Below, in pieces: positions 12,441 to 22,105 of a stretch of 64,000 nt of DNA. Every line of letters begins with the position of its first letter. Within the stretch, counting starts at the first letter, position 1. The notes under the pieces were generated by a model, which saw only the letters and a list, made by a program, of their open reading frames with translations, was not told the origin of the DNA and searched no databases. This DNA is from Pseudomonas peli (GTDB lineage Bacteria > Pseudomonadota > Gammaproteobacteria > Pseudomonadales > Pseudomonadaceae). Made by a program: the position numbers and the translations under genes. The DNA lies in the NCBI RefSeq assembly GCF_900099645.1, contig NZ_FMTL01000001.1, forward strand, positions 1,178,001-1,242,000, in the 5' to 3' direction.

Positions 12441-13927
12441 GCAGACTGCTCCTGCAATAATTCACGAATAACCGCACATAAATCACTGGCCGCCAGACCA
12501 CGGCCCTGCTGCGCCAACTGCTCACCCGCGCAGGCATGCAGATAGACCGCCAGCTGGGCCGCTTCCAGCGCAGGCAGACCCTGGGATAGCAGCGCACCGA
12601 TCAAACCGGCCAACACATCGCCCAAGCCAGCGCCGGCCATGACGGGATGGCCACGATCACACAACCACAAACCACCATCCGGCGCAGCAATCAGGCTGCC
12701 CGCGCCTTTAAGCACGCATACCGTTTGATAGCGCCGCGCCAGGGCGCGTGCGGCGGCCGGACGATCAGCCTGCACCTCGGCCGGACTTATACCCAGCAAG
12801 CGCGCTGCTTCGCCGGGGTGCGGCGTCAACACGGTACCTGCTGGTAACTGGACCTGCGCGTGCGCCAACAGGTTCAGCGCATCAGCATCCCACACCTGCG
12901 CAGCGCGGCTGACGGAAGCCGCCGACAGCAGACTGCGCCCCCACGCATCCTGACCCAGCCCAGGGCCGACCACCCAGACGCTGGCATTCGCACCCAGCGC
13001 CAGCAACTGGTTGGCCGAAGCCACGCCAGCGGCCATTACCTCGGGTAAGCGCGCCTGCGCAGCAGGCAAATGCTCACCACGGGTCGCCAGACTGACCAGC
13101 CCGGCACCGGCGCGCAGCGCGGTTTGCGCCGCCAGCAGGCCGGCGCCGGCAAAGCCACGATCCCCACCCACGACTAACACATGGCCTAACTGGCCCTTAT
13201 GCACGCTGCGCGAGCGAACCGGCAATTGCGGCAAGCTGGCCTGCGTCAAGCGCTGCGCGATAAAGGCTTGAGCAGCGACCAGGGCCGCATCAGCCTGCAG
13301 ATCATCAAACTGCAATTCACCCAGACAATCCGCCGACTGCCCGGTAAATAGGCCCAGCTTTAGGCCGATCAGGGTGACCGTCAGTTCTGCACGCACGGCA
13401 ACGCCCAACACTTGGCCGGTATCGGCGCAGAGCCCGGACGGAATATCCGCAGCCAGCACCGGCAGACCACTGAAATTCAACAACCGGATAGCCTGGGCAT
13501 ATGGTTCGCGTACTGCGCCTTGCAAGCCCGTGCCGAGCAGAGCATCGAGCACCACGCCCTGCAGCTCGGCGCACTCGCTCCAGGGCTGCACCGCCACACC
13601 AGCAGCCAGCGCATGGTCACGGGCCAACGCGGCATCACCCTGCAGCTGCGCCGCATCGCCGACCGCCAGCACCTGCACCCGCCAGCCCGCACGCAACGCC
13701 AAGGCCGCCACCAGATAGCCGTCACCGGCGTTATTACCGCGCCCGGCCAGCACCGTCAGCACACCGGCATCTGGCCAGCGCCGACGCAAAGCACGCCAGA
13801 TGGCATGCGCGGCGCGGCTCATCAGCTCGAAACCCGGCGTGCCAGCAGCGATCAATCGCGCATCCAGCTCACGCACTTGGGCGGCGCTGTACAGCGGCAG
13901 AGGAAGATTGTCAGGCGAATGCAGCAT
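12428..13927 (-). CDS. nnr: Bifunctional NAD(P)HX epimerase/dehydratase
   Basis: Metabolite-repair enzyme that restores damaged (hydrated) NADH and NADPH. The 499-residue protein is a fusion. The N-terminal YjeF_N epimerase (about 1-220) contains [14 protein letters not shown] and a [10 protein letters not shown] loop. The C-terminal ADP-dependent dehydratase has a ribokinase-like fold with [29 protein letters not shown] and the anion-hole motif [19 protein letters not shown]. The ATG at 13927 with GGAG nine bases upstream is chosen; the frame extends 214 codons further but overlaps the divergent queG gene. Some annotations name it yjeF or nnrD/nnrE. Confidence 0.94.
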   Translation of the reverse strand: MLHSPDNLPLPLYSAAQVRELDARLIAAGTPGFELMSRAAHAIWRALRRRWPDAGVLTVLAGRGNNAGDGYLVAALALRAGWRVQVLAVGDAAQLQGDAALARDHALAAGVAVQPWSECAELQGVVLDALLGTGLQGAVREPYAQAIRLLNFSGLPVLAADIPSGLCADTGQVLGVAVRAELTVTLIGLKLGLFTGQSADCLGELQFDDLQADAALVAAQAFIAQRLTQASLPQLPVRSRSVHKGQLGHVLVVGGDRGFAGAGLLAAQTALRAGAGLVSLATRGEHLPAAQARLPEVMAAGVASANQLLALGANASVWVVGPGLGQDAWGRSLLSAASVSRAAQVWDADALNLLAHAQVQLPAGTVLTPHPGEAARLLGISPAEVQADRPAAARALARRYQTVCVLKGAGSLIAAPDGGLWLCDRGHPVMAGAGLGDVLAGLIGALLSQGLPALEAAQLAVYLHACAGEQLAQQGRGLAASDLCAVIRELLQEQSACLN

Positions 13928-13987
13928 GCGTCGGCTCCGATGTCTGGCAGAATTATACCCACCTGCGCCCCGGTTACCCGCCCTCAT

Positions 13988-15049
13988 ATGAACACTGACA
14001 CCCTTGACCTTATCGCCCTCGCCCAGTCGATCAAAGACTGGGGCCGCGAGCTGGGCTTTCAACAGGTCGGGATTGCCGATGTGCAGCTGGGCGAACACGA
14101 GGCGCACCTGCAGCGCTGGCTGGATGCGGGTTACCAGGGCGAGATGGACTATATGGCCGCCCACGGCAGCAAACGTTCCCATCCGGATGAACTGGTGCCT
14201 GGCACCCTGCGCGTGGTATCGCTGCGCATGGACTACCTGCCCGGCGACACGCAAATGGCCCAGCGCCTCGGTGAGCCGGAAAAAGCCTATGTATCGCGCT
14301 ACGCCCTGGGCCGCGATTACCACAAGCTGATCCGTAAGCGCTTGCAGCAGCTGGCCGAACGCATTCAGCAGCAGATCGGGCCGTTCGGCTACCGCGCCTT
14401 TGTCGACAGCGCGCCAGTGCTGGAGAAGGCCATCGCCGAACAGGCCGGGCTTGGCTGGATCGGCAAGAATACCCTGGTACTCAACCGCAAGGCCGGTAGC
14501 TACTTCTTTCTCGGCGAACTGTTTGTCGATCTGCCGCTGCCGGTCGACCCGCCCCACGCCAGCGAGCATTGCGGGCGTTGCACGGCCTGCATGGATATCT
14601 GCCCCACAGCCGCCTTTGTCGGCCCCTATGTGCTGGATGCGCGGCGCTGTATTTCCTACCTGACCATCGAACTCAAGGGCTCAATCCCTGAAGAGCTGCG
14701 CGCGCCCATCGGCAACCGGGTGTTTGGTTGCGACGACTGCCAAATGGTCTGCCCATGGAACCGCTTTGCCAAACCCACCGAACAGGGAGACTTCCAACCG
14801 CGCCATAGCCTGGACAATGCCGAGCTGGCCGAGCTGTTCTGTTGGAGCGAAGAAGAATTTCTTAACCGCACCGAGGGCTCGCCGCTGCGCCGCGCAGGCT
14901 ACGAGCGCTGGCTACGCAACCTGGCCGTCGGCCTGGGCAACGCACCCTCAAGCATCCCAGTGCTAGAAGCACTCAAAGCGCGCCGCGAGCATCCATCAGA
15001 ATTAGTGCGCGAGCACGTCGAATGGGCGCTGGCGCGCCACGGCCTGTAA
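13988..15049 (+). CDS. queG: Epoxyqueuosine reductase
   Basis: QueG is the cobalamin-dependent iron-sulphur enzyme for the last step of queuosine synthesis in tRNA. The 353-residue protein has the DUF1730 N-terminal region. Two ferredoxin-type cluster motifs follow, CGRCTACMDICPT (about residue 197) and CDDCQMVCPWN. The C-terminal part is HEAT-like. The ATG at 13988 (MNTDTLDLIALAQSIKDWG) fits the family. Much longer in-frame upstream sequence is antisense to nnr and rejected. It is divergent from nnr across 60 bases, which must hold both promoters. Confidence 0.95.
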   Translation: MNTDTLDLIALAQSIKDWGRELGFQQVGIADVQLGEHEAHLQRWLDAGYQGEMDYMAAHGSKRSHPDELVPGTLRVVSLRMDYLPGDTQMAQRLGEPEKAYVSRYALGRDYHKLIRKRLQQLAERIQQQIGPFGYRAFVDSAPVLEKAIAEQAGLGWIGKNTLVLNRKAGSYFFLGELFVDLPLPVDPPHASEHCGRCTACMDICPTAAFVGPYVLDARRCISYLTIELKGSIPEELRAPIGNRVFGCDDCQMVCPWNRFAKPTEQGDFQPRHSLDNAELAELFCWSEEEFLNRTEGSPLRRAGYERWLRNLAVGLGNAPSSIPVLEALKARREHPSELVREHVEWALARHGL

Positions 15050-15061
15050 CCGAGCACGCAG

Positions 15062-15088
15062 AAAAAAGCCCGCTGTAGCGGGCTTTTT
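15062..15088. terminator. Bidirectional terminator between queG and orn
   Basis: AAAAAAGCCCGC-TGTA-GCGGGCTTTTT has A- and T-runs on both sides, so it works as an intrinsic terminator for both convergent genes. Confidence 0.9.
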
Positions 15089-15094
15089 CGTACA

Positions 15095-15637
15095 TCACAC
15101 TTTAAGAAAGTGCTGACGGTAGTGCTTCAACTCGGCGATGGACTCTCGAATATCGTCGAGAGCCTGGTGCGTGCCCTGCTTCTGGAACGACTCCTTAACC
15201 TGCGGCGCCCACAGGCCAGCAAGGATTTTCAGGGTCGACACATCCAGATAGCGGTAGTGAAAGTAGGCTTCCAAGTTCTGCATGTATTTGTAGAGAAAGC
15301 GTCGGTCCTGGCCAATGCTGTTGCCGCAGATAGGCGACTTACCCTTTGGCACCCACTGTTCAAGGAAGGCGATGGTCATGGCTTCCGCTTCGGCCGGACC
15401 AATAGTGCTTTCCCGTACGCGCTGGGTCAGGCCGCTCTGCCCGTGAGTACGGGTGTTCCACTCATCCATACCGGCGAGCAACTCATCACTCTGGTGCACG
15501 GCAATCACCGGACCTTCCGCGAGGATGTTCAGGTCGCTGTCGGTAACGATGGTGGCCATCTCGATGATGACGTCTGTTTCAGGCTCCAGACCGGTCATTT
15601 CCAGGTCGATCCAGATCAGGTTATTGGCGTTTTGCAT
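15095..15637 (-). CDS. orn: Oligoribonuclease
   Basis: Orn is the DEDDh 3'-5' exonuclease that degrades di-nucleotides. In Pseudomonas it also clears pGpG made from c-di-GMP, linking it to the EAL/GGDEF biology of fimX nearby. The 180-residue product shows the first acidic motif WIDLEMTGL (Asp11, Glu13), IEMATIVTD, and a C-terminal [14 protein letters not shown] carrying the last His and Asp. It starts [16 protein letters not shown] with a GAGCCGCGC leader. Confidence 0.97.
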   Translation of the reverse strand: MQNANNLIWIDLEMTGLEPETDVIIEMATIVTDSDLNILAEGPVIAVHQSDELLAGMDEWNTRTHGQSGLTQRVRESTIGPAEAEAMTIAFLEQWVPKGKSPICGNSIGQDRRFLYKYMQNLEAYFHYRYLDVSTLKILAGLWAPQVKESFQKQGTHQALDDIRESIAELKHYRQHFLKV

Positions 15638-15712
15638 GCGCGGCTCCTCAACTAAGGCCGACAGTTTAACAGGCCGCCGGAGAACTACTGCGCTCGGCTG
15701 ACAGCATTGCGC

Positions 15713-16492
15713 TCAAGCCGCGCCGCGCATGCGCCACACCAGTAGCCGCGACTTGCGCCAGTCGTGCAATTCGATCTGCTGATCCGCTGGCTGCCCCGGC
15801 ACATCGAAAGTGTTGCTGATCAACAGGCTGCCGGCCGGCATCTGCGCGCAGGCCTTGGCCCACAGCTCGGGCATCGGCGCAGGCGAGAGGAAGCAATACA
15901 CCACATCAAATAGCGCCAGGTCGGTGCGCCAAAGATTTTCGTAGCGAATCTGGCAATTACGCTGCGGTACAGCGCGCAACCAGGCGATGGCGAAGGACAG
16001 CGGCGCGGTCTCAACACCAACAAACTGCGCCTGCGGATAATGGCGGGCCAAGCTCAGCAGCGTACCGGCAGGACCACAGCCCAGATCAATAAAACGAAAC
16101 TGCGCAGGCTGCTGATCAAGGACAGCGCGCAAATGCTGACGCGCACCGGCAGCGGTCAGGTACAAGGGCACCCGCTCGCCAAAACTGTTCCAGTTGAGCA
16201 ACAGCAGCAGGACAAAACCGCCGAGAAACACCCAGGACGGCAGCGGCGCACCACTGGCCAGCAACAACGCCGGAACGAACAGCAGGTTCAAGCCGCACCA
16301 CCAGCGCGACAGCCCCAGATAACGCGCCAGCGTGGCAGCCAGCAAGCCTTGCAGCAGGCCGGCCGCCATTAAGGTCGGACGCCAGGGTGACAGCTGAGCG
16401 ATCAGGTACAGCGCCAAACCGACCAGCAGGGTTGCCCCCAGCTGAGCAGACAACGCCAGCAACGCCGGATAGTGGCTAACAACGCGCAACAT
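15713..16492 (-). CDS. Membrane-anchored class I SAM-dependent methyltransferase-like protein
   Basis: A 259-residue protein. The first ~100 residues are strongly hydrophobic, with three or four predicted membrane helices (about 10-32, 40-60, 66-80 and 85-100). The rest looks like a Rossmann methyltransferase: FIDLGCGPAGTLLSLA is SAM motif I, FVGVETAPLSFA the acidic motif II, and FDVVYCFLSPAPMPELWAKA motif IV. The substrate cannot be read from sequence. The gene sits alone between orn and rsgA, where PAO1 (from memory) has nothing comparable. A membrane methyltransferase acting on lipids, quinones or membrane proteins is one possibility. Confidence 0.75.
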   Translation of the reverse strand: MLRVVSHYPALLALSAQLGATLLVGLALYLIAQLSPWRPTLMAAGLLQGLLAATLARYLGLSRWWCGLNLLFVPALLLASGAPLPSWVFLGGFVLLLLLNWNSFGERVPLYLTAAGARQHLRAVLDQQPAQFRFIDLGCGPAGTLLSLARHYPQAQFVGVETAPLSFAIAWLRAVPQRNCQIRYENLWRTDLALFDVVYCFLSPAPMPELWAKACAQMPAGSLLISNTFDVPGQPADQQIELHDWRKSRLLVWRMRGAA

Positions 16493-16611
16493 GCAGACTC
16501 CTCAACCATCCGACCGATGATGCGCCGCAGTTTAGCTGCGCCAGCAGCTCAATAGGCAGCCCGTGCTAGACTCGCGACCGTTTATTGCGCAATTCAACTC
16601 TCGGAAGACCC

Positions 16612-17643
16612 ATGGCCAAACGCCAACTCAACCGCCGGCAAAACTGGCGTATCGAAAAAATTCAGGGCGAGCGTGCCGCCCGCGCCGCCAAACGCGAGTC
16701 GCAGGCTGTACAGATTCTTGAAGGTGGCGATCTCGGCCCGGAACAGACCGGCCTGGTCATCGCGCACTTCGGCATACAGGTCGAAGTAGAAGCGCTGGAT
16801 GGCGAATTGGCCGGCCAGGTATTCCGCTGCCACCTGCGCGCCAACCTGCCGACCATGGTCACCGGTGACCAAGTGGTATGGCGCGCCGGCAACCAGGGCA
16901 TAGGCGTGATCGTGGCACAACTGCCGCGCAGCACCGAACTTTGCCGCCCGGACACTCGCGGCCAACTCAAGCCAGTGGCTGCCAACGTCGACCTGATCGT
17001 GATCGTCTTCGCCCCACTGCCCGAGCCCCACGCCAACCTGATCGATCGCTACTTGGTGGCCGCCGAGCACGCCGGCATTCGTCCATTGCTGCTGTTGAAC
17101 AAGACCGACCTGCTGGACGAACAGAATGCAGTGGCCCTCAACCGCATGCTCGGCGTATACCGCGAACTCGGTTATCCACTGCTGGAAGTGTCGGCCCACG
17201 GCGGCGACGGCATGCAACAGCTGCAACAGCAACTTGATGGCCACGTGAGCGTCTTCGTCGGCCAGTCCGGCGTCGGTAAATCATCGCTGGTCAACAGCTT
17301 GCTGCCAGAAGTCGATACCCGCGTCGGGCCGCTCTCCGAACTGACCGGCAAAGGCACCCACACCACCACAACTGCGCGGTTGTTCCACTTCCCCGGCGGC
17401 GGCGAACTGATCGACTCCCCTGGGATTCGCGAGTTCGGCCTGGTGCACGTGAGTCGTGATGACGTCGAAGCCGGCTTTATCGAGTTTCACGACCTGATCG
17501 GCCAATGCCGCTTCCGCGACTGCAAGCACGACCGCGAGCCGGGTTGTGCCCTGCTCAAAGCCCTGGAAGATGGCCGCCTGCACCCGCAGCGCATGGCCAG
17601 CTACCGGCATATTTTGGCCAGCCTGCCAGAAGCCGAGTACTAA
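16612..17643 (+). CDS. rsgA: Ribosome small-subunit-dependent GTPase A
   Basis: RsgA checks late 30S assembly and releases RbfA. The 343-residue protein has an OB-fold N-terminal domain and a circularly permuted GTPase. The G4 motif NKTDLL precedes G1, GQSGVGKS (residues 217-224, Lys223), and G3 (DSPGI). A zinc-binding C-terminal domain contains [14 protein letters not shown]. The ATG at 16612 gives the normal [19 protein letters not shown]-terminus with GGAAGA just upstream. A start nine codons earlier is rejected. In pseudomonads it commonly lies next to orn and motAB. Confidence 0.96.
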   Translation: MAKRQLNRRQNWRIEKIQGERAARAAKRESQAVQILEGGDLGPEQTGLVIAHFGIQVEVEALDGELAGQVFRCHLRANLPTMVTGDQVVWRAGNQGIGVIVAQLPRSTELCRPDTRGQLKPVAANVDLIVIVFAPLPEPHANLIDRYLVAAEHAGIRPLLLLNKTDLLDEQNAVALNRMLGVYRELGYPLLEVSAHGGDGMQQLQQQLDGHVSVFVGQSGVGKSSLVNSLLPEVDTRVGPLSELTGKGTHTTTTARLFHFPGGGELIDSPGIREFGLVHVSRDDVEAGFIEFHDLIGQCRFRDCKHDREPGCALLKALEDGRLHPQRMASYRHILASLPEAEY

Positions 17644-17646
17644 AAT

Positions 17647-17678
17647 GCACAAGGCCGCGACAATGCGCGGCCTTGTGC
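17647..17678. terminator. 12-bp hairpin between rsgA and motB
   Basis: GCACAAGGCCGC and its exact complement GCGGCCTTGTGC flank an 8-base loop in the convergent gap. There is no T-run on either side, but the stem is strong and could terminate or insulate both transcripts. Confidence 0.6.
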
Positions 17679-17691
17679 CAGCGGGGCATAC

Positions 17692-18714
17692 TCACTCAGC
17701 GGGCTGATCGAACTGCAGCACGCCTTCTTCGAAGATATTCAAACGTTCACGCAATTGCCCATCCGGCAATGGATCACCAGGTGCGGCAGGTGCAGCCGCA
17801 GCCGGTGCTACCGGCGCAGCGCCAGGCACTGCAGGCGCTTCATCTGCCGTGGCATCGCTTTGCTCACCTTCGATGGCGCGCTGCGCCTTCTTGGTCAGTA
17901 CAACAATATCGATGCGCCGGTTGACCGGATTGAGCGCGTTTTCGCGGTCAAACAACGCCGAGGACGCATAGCCCACCACGCGTGCGACCTGCTCGTCGTC
18001 ATAGCCACCCGCAATCAGCACACGCCGCGCCGCATTGGCACGGTCCGAAGACAGCTCCCAGTTGCCATAGCCTCCACGCCCGACGAAGGGCGCCGCATCG
18101 GTGTGACCACTGACACTGATCTTGTTCGGCACCGCGGCGATGGTGTCGGTCATGGCCAACAGAATGTCTTCAAAATACGGCTGTAAGCGTGCGCTGCCGG
18201 AGGCAAACATCGGCCGATTTTCGGCATCCATGATCTGGATGCGCAGACCGTCCTGTGTGATTTCGAAGAGGATCTGGTCCTTGAAGTTCTGCAGCTGAGG
18301 ATTTTCTTCAACCTTGTTCTGCAGCTCCTGCAGCAACAACTCCAGTCGCTCGCGCTCGACTTCTTCGGCGACTGATTCGGCCTGCAATTTGTCCACGTCG
18401 GCCTGGGCATCCTCGGCTGGGCTCTGCTCTTCCTGGGGTTCAGGGTTGAGGGTGCGATCAGGCGCCGGCGTTGGCGTGCCGCCCAGGTCAATCACATACG
18501 GGCTGGCGCTTTCCGAGAACCCCACAGGGTCCTGAAAGTAGCCGGAAATCAGCTTCTTCTGCTCAGGCGTCGCCACAGTCATCAGCCACATCACCAGAAA
18601 GAACGCCATCATTGCCGTGGCAAAGTCGGCAAAGGCAATTTTCCAGGCGCCTCCGTGATGACCACCGGCAACCTTCTTTACCCGTTTGACGATAATGGGC
18701 TGATTGTTTTCCAT
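17692..18714 (-). CDS. motB: Flagellar motor stator protein MotB
   Basis: MotB anchors the stator to peptidoglycan and carries the proton-accepting aspartate. The 340-residue protein has a basic N-terminus and one transmembrane helix (about residues 26-46) containing FADFATAMMAFFLVMWLM with the ion-channel Asp30. A plug region and long coiled linker follow. The OmpA/MotB peptidoglycan-binding domain has VSGHTDAAPF and LSSDRANAARR. The C-terminal ~50 residues are Ala/Pro-rich. It lies 8 bases after motA. Pseudomonads usually have a second stator pair (motCD); from memory this locus corresponds to the motAB pair PA4953-PA4954. Confidence 0.96.
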   Translation of the reverse strand: MENNQPIIVKRVKKVAGGHHGGAWKIAFADFATAMMAFFLVMWLMTVATPEQKKLISGYFQDPVGFSESASPYVIDLGGTPTPAPDRTLNPEPQEEQSPAEDAQADVDKLQAESVAEEVERERLELLLQELQNKVEENPQLQNFKDQILFEITQDGLRIQIMDAENRPMFASGSARLQPYFEDILLAMTDTIAAVPNKISVSGHTDAAPFVGRGGYGNWELSSDRANAARRVLIAGGYDDEQVARVVGYASSALFDRENALNPVNRRIDIVVLTKKAQRAIEGEQSDATADEAPAVPGAAPVAPAAAAPAAPGDPLPDGQLRERLNIFEEGVLQFDQPAE

Positions 18715-18722
18715 GCTATGAC

Positions 18723-19574
18723 TCAGCCCCCACGCATGGCCTGTTCAAGCTCGCTAAAGCTTGGACGGTGCGCAGGGAACAGCACCTTGCGGGAGAACTC
18801 CACAGCCAGCGACGGCGGCATACCGGAGGCCGAAGCCACCAAACCGGCCTTGATCGCTTCATACACATTCAGCTCTTCCTTGGCGTCGTGCTCCAAGGCA
18901 GCCGCTAGGGGGCCGAAAAAGCCATAGGACGCCAAGATCCCGAAAAAGGTACCCACCAGTGCAGTACCGACTTTTTGACCAATCTCAGCGTTATCCGCTT
19001 CGGCCAAAATCGACATGGTAATCACAATACCCAACACCGCCGCCACGATACCCATGGCCGGCATACCGTCAGCCACTTTTGCGACGGCATGCGCAGGGTG
19101 CTCGATTTCTTCCTTGAGGCTGGAAATTTCCATATCGAACAAGCCTTCCAGCTCATGCGGCGCCATGTTGCCGGATGACATGATGCGCAGGTAATCGCAG
19201 ATGAACGAGGTCATCTGCTGATCTTTAAGGATGCCGGGGTACTTACTGAAAATCGGGCTGACGGCTGGGTCTTCGACGTCAGCCTCGATGGCCATCATGC
19301 CTTCACGACGACTTTTATTGAGAATTTCGTAAAGCAGCTTGAGCACGTCAAGGTAGTAGGCATGCGTGAAGCGCGAGCTGAACATGCTCAGCGACTTCTT
19401 GAACACATGCATGAATGCACTGCCTGGGTTGGCTTGCAGGAAAGCACCCAAGGCAGCACCACCGATGATCAATATCTCGTAGGGGTGGACCAACGCCATA
19501 AACTGGCCGCCCGAGAGGATAAAACCGCCCAACACACAGGCGAATACAACAATGATACCGATGATTTTTGCCAT
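18723..19574 (-). CDS. motA: Flagellar motor stator protein MotA
   Basis: MotA forms the proton channel with MotB and transmits torque to FliG. The 283-residue product has four membrane helices (two near the N-terminus, MAKIIGIIVVFACVLGGF onward, and two around residues 165-225). A cytoplasmic loop contains SRREGMMAIEADVEDP and a stretch of charged residues that contacts the rotor. HALVHPYEILIIGG-type sequence and GMPAMGIVAAVLGI are typical. A sigma-28-like promoter lies about 55 bases upstream. Confidence 0.96.
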   Translation of the reverse strand: MAKIIGIIVVFACVLGGFILSGGQFMALVHPYEILIIGGAALGAFLQANPGSAFMHVFKKSLSMFSSRFTHAYYLDVLKLLYEILNKSRREGMMAIEADVEDPAVSPIFSKYPGILKDQQMTSFICDYLRIMSSGNMAPHELEGLFDMEISSLKEEIEHPAHAVAKVADGMPAMGIVAAVLGIVITMSILAEADNAEIGQKVGTALVGTFFGILASYGFFGPLAAALEHDAKEELNVYEAIKAGLVASASGMPPSLAVEFSRKVLFPAHRPSFSELEQAMRGG

Positions 19575-19629
19575 AGAAAGAGACTTGCCAGAGAGGGTAG
19601 AAAGGGGCTTTGCAAAACAACCCTTCTAT

Positions 19630-19656
19630 TTATCGGAAGTTTTGCGCGAGACTATA
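19630..19656 (-). promoter_or_regulatory. Sigma-28 (FliA)-type promoter for motAB
   Basis: On the minus strand, TATA is followed after 15 bases by TCCGATAA. The flagellar sigma-28 consensus is TAAA-N15-GCCGATAA, so this matches 3 of 4 and 7 of 8 positions. It would start transcription about 45-50 bases before motA, in keeping with motAB being a late flagellar operon. Confidence 0.6.
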
Positions 19657-19693
19657 GCCAGTTAAGGTCAAAAGCCAGCTTGTCTCAACCCGC

Positions 19694-21208
19694 ATGCTAA
19701 AGCCCGCCTCTTATCCGCGCACCCTGACAGACTGGCTCAAGCAGCTAGACAGCCAGCTATTGCCTGCGTCCAGTGATAGCCAGCAAAAGCTGCGCCGCGC
19801 CTTGGCAGACAGCAATCGCTCCATGCGTGAGCTGGCTGACTTGATGCAGAGCTGCCCCGCGCTAGCGCTCAGCGTGTTGCGCGAAGCCAACCGCAAGAGC
19901 AGCGGCCTCAGTGAGCAAACCGAAAGCCTGGAGGCCGCCATCAGCCGCCTCGGCATCAAGCGCACCGAACAGCTGCTCAACGCCCTCCCGGCAATGCCCG
20001 AGCAGGAACTGCCGAAAGCGCTACGGCAAATCCTGCTAATCAGCCAACACGCCAGTCACCAGGCAAATGGTCTATTTGCAGGCCGCCTGGCAAGGCTGTG
20101 GCAGGAGATACACTGGGGCAGCCTGCTGTTTCTGGCGCCAATATGGACGTTGCTTGCAGCGCACCCTGAACTGTTCGAGGTGTGGGAGCAGCGCGTTTTG
20201 GTCAAGGGCGAAGCCGCAAGCAAGGTTGAACAAGAGCTGCTGGGCGTACCGTTACTTAAATTGTGCTTGGCACTGAGTGAGCAGTGGCATTTGCCAGAAT
20301 GGGTCATCCAGGGCTATCGACTACTGGTCAGCGACCGACGCCTGCTGGTCAAAGCGCTGCACATTGCCCGCGACAACGAACACCCACTGCACCAGCAGCA
20401 AATCCTCGACGCAGACAGCAACCTGCGCCGCTGGCTGACGCAGCCAGCCAACAGCATTCTGTTGGCTAACGGCCTGGCGCTTTCCGCGCACTACGCGTGG
20501 AATAGCCCGCACAGCCTGCGCTGGCAGCGTTTGACCGGTTTATTCCTGCAACTGCCGCTCGATAACGTACAACAGCTGCTGCACCAGAATGCTGTTAGCA
20601 GCGCCCGACAGATGCCCAGCACCGACCTCTGGCACCCCGCAGAAGCGCTGCTCTGGCCATGGCAGGCGCGGCACCTGCAAGCCATAGTCGAGCAACCCAA
20701 GTCCACAGTTATCAGTGAATGGCGCCAGCAATGCGCGCAACTGCTCGCCCAACCCAGCGCATTCAGCAATGTGCTGCAGCTCACCGCCTGCGCCAATCAG
20801 GCTATCCAGGCCTGCGGCATGCAGCGGGTACTGATTTTACTGGCCGACCGCAATCACACACGCCTGATGGCCCAGCAGCAAAGCGGCCTCGACAAAGCCG
20901 CCGCCAGCCTCAGTCTGGATCCGCAGCAAAGCCAGGTGCTGCGCCGCCTGCTCAGCGCCCCCGCGCAGCTAAAACTCAGCCCAGCCAACATCGCGCAGTT
21001 TTCCGCCATGCTGCCTGGCTCGCTGAAAAGTCTGTTCCCCAGCGAGCACTTGCTGATTCGCTCGATTGCCAGCAACAACCGCGTGGTCATGCTGATCTTC
21101 GCCGACCAGGGCGGCCGGGCGCTGAGCGATGCCGGCATGCAGGGCTTCGGCAAAACCATGCAATGCATTGAGCGCGCCCTGACCAGCTTTGCCAACCGCG
21201 GGCGCTAG
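19694..21208 (+). CDS. HDOD-domain protein
   Basis: A 504-residue cytoplasmic protein. The N-terminal half (about residues 20-270) fits the HDOD fold, an HD-like domain without the catalytic His-Asp pair: LADLMQSCPALALSVLREANRK followed by LEAAISRLGIKRTEQLL is the characteristic pattern. The C-terminal half (ACANQAIQACGMQRVLILLADRNHTRLMAQ onward) resembles a GAF-like domain. HDOD proteins are signalling adaptors, some linked to c-di-GMP or motility. The gene is divergent from motA over about 120 bases. From memory the PAO1 counterpart PA4955 has no assigned function. Confidence 0.8.
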   Translation: MLKPASYPRTLTDWLKQLDSQLLPASSDSQQKLRRALADSNRSMRELADLMQSCPALALSVLREANRKSSGLSEQTESLEAAISRLGIKRTEQLLNALPAMPEQELPKALRQILLISQHASHQANGLFAGRLARLWQEIHWGSLLFLAPIWTLLAAHPELFEVWEQRVLVKGEAASKVEQELLGVPLLKLCLALSEQWHLPEWVIQGYRLLVSDRRLLVKALHIARDNEHPLHQQQILDADSNLRRWLTQPANSILLANGLALSAHYAWNSPHSLRWQRLTGLFLQLPLDNVQQLLHQNAVSSARQMPSTDLWHPAEALLWPWQARHLQAIVEQPKSTVISEWRQQCAQLLAQPSAFSNVLQLTACANQAIQACGMQRVLILLADRNHTRLMAQQQSGLDKAAASLSLDPQQSQVLRRLLSAPAQLKLSPANIAQFSAMLPGSLKSLFPSEHLLIRSIASNNRVVMLIFADQGGRALSDAGMQGFGKTMQCIERALTSFANRGR

Positions 21209-21252
21209 GCTTTCCGCTACAATCCGTCCTTTCCTGTCAAAAGAGGCCTGGC

Positions 21253-22068
21253 ATGACCGCCTTCGCTGAGCTGCCCCTGCTGATCGAACCTGCGCACCTG
21301 GCCAGCCGCCTGGATGCACCCGAGCTGATCCTGGTCGACTTGACCAGCAGCGCCCGCTACGCCGCCGGCCACATTCCGGGCGCATATTTTGTCGACCCCA
21401 AGCGCACCCAACTGGGTCAACCGCCGGCGCCAGGCTTGCTGCCAGAGCAGGCGCAACTTGAGCAACTGTTCGGTGAGTTAGGGCATAACCCCAACGCGGT
21501 TTATGTGGTGTACGACGATGAAGGCGGCGGCTGGGCCGGACGCTTTATCTGGCTGCTGGATGTAATTGGTCACACGCGTTACCACTACCTGGACGGCGGC
21601 CTGCATGCTTGGCTGGCAGAAGACTGCGAACTCAGCACAGCAGTCCCCGCGGTTCACACACAGCCCGTTGCGCTGCAACTCGACAGCGCACCAACCGCCA
21701 CGCGCGAATACCTGCAAAGTCGCCTTGGCGCTGCCGATCTGGCGATCTGGGATGCACGCGCACCAGCCGAATACCGTGGCGAGAAAGCCCTGGCCCAAAA
21801 AGCTGGGCATATTCCTGGCGCGATCAACTTTGAATGGACCGCCGGCATGGACCCTGCCCGTGCATTGCGCGTCCGCCAGGATATCCAGGCGCAACTCAGC
21901 AGCCTCGGTATCACGGCCGATAAAGAAATCATCACCCACTGCCAGACTCACCACCGCTCAGGCTTCACCTACCTGGCTGCCAAGCTCCTTGGCTATCCGC
22001 GGGTCAAAGCCTACGCAGGCTCATGGGGCGAGTGGGGCAATCATCCGGATACGCCGGTCGAGCGCTGA
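21253..22068 (+). CDS. rhdA: Thiosulfate sulfurtransferase (rhodanese)
   Basis: A two-domain rhodanese that transfers sulphane sulphur from thiosulphate to cyanide or other thiophiles. The 271-residue protein has an inactive N-terminal rhodanese repeat (SSARYAAGHIPGAYFVDPK) and an active C-terminal repeat. The active-site loop is CQTHHRSG with Cys230, the loop type and position known from Azotobacter vinelandii RhdA. WDARAPAEYRGE and HIPGAINFEWT are further conserved stretches. AAGAGG precedes the ATG. It lies 44 bases after the HDOD gene and 37 before psd. Confidence 0.95.
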   Translation: MTAFAELPLLIEPAHLASRLDAPELILVDLTSSARYAAGHIPGAYFVDPKRTQLGQPPAPGLLPEQAQLEQLFGELGHNPNAVYVVYDDEGGGWAGRFIWLLDVIGHTRYHYLDGGLHAWLAEDCELSTAVPAVHTQPVALQLDSAPTATREYLQSRLGAADLAIWDARAPAEYRGEKALAQKAGHIPGAINFEWTAGMDPARALRVRQDIQAQLSSLGITADKEIITHCQTHHRSGFTYLAAKLLGYPRVKAYAGSWGEWGNHPDTPVER

Positions 22069-22105
22069 ACACCTGCCGACCGCCAGCCACCTTTAAGGAA
22101 TGTTA

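Noticed and set aside
13412..13987. Upstream extension of queG
   Set aside because: Antisense to nnr; the normal QueG N-terminus begins at 13988.
13928..14569. Upstream extension of the nnr frame by 214 codons
   Set aside because: It overlaps the divergent queG gene and lacks family similarity; the ATG at 13927 with GGAG fits.
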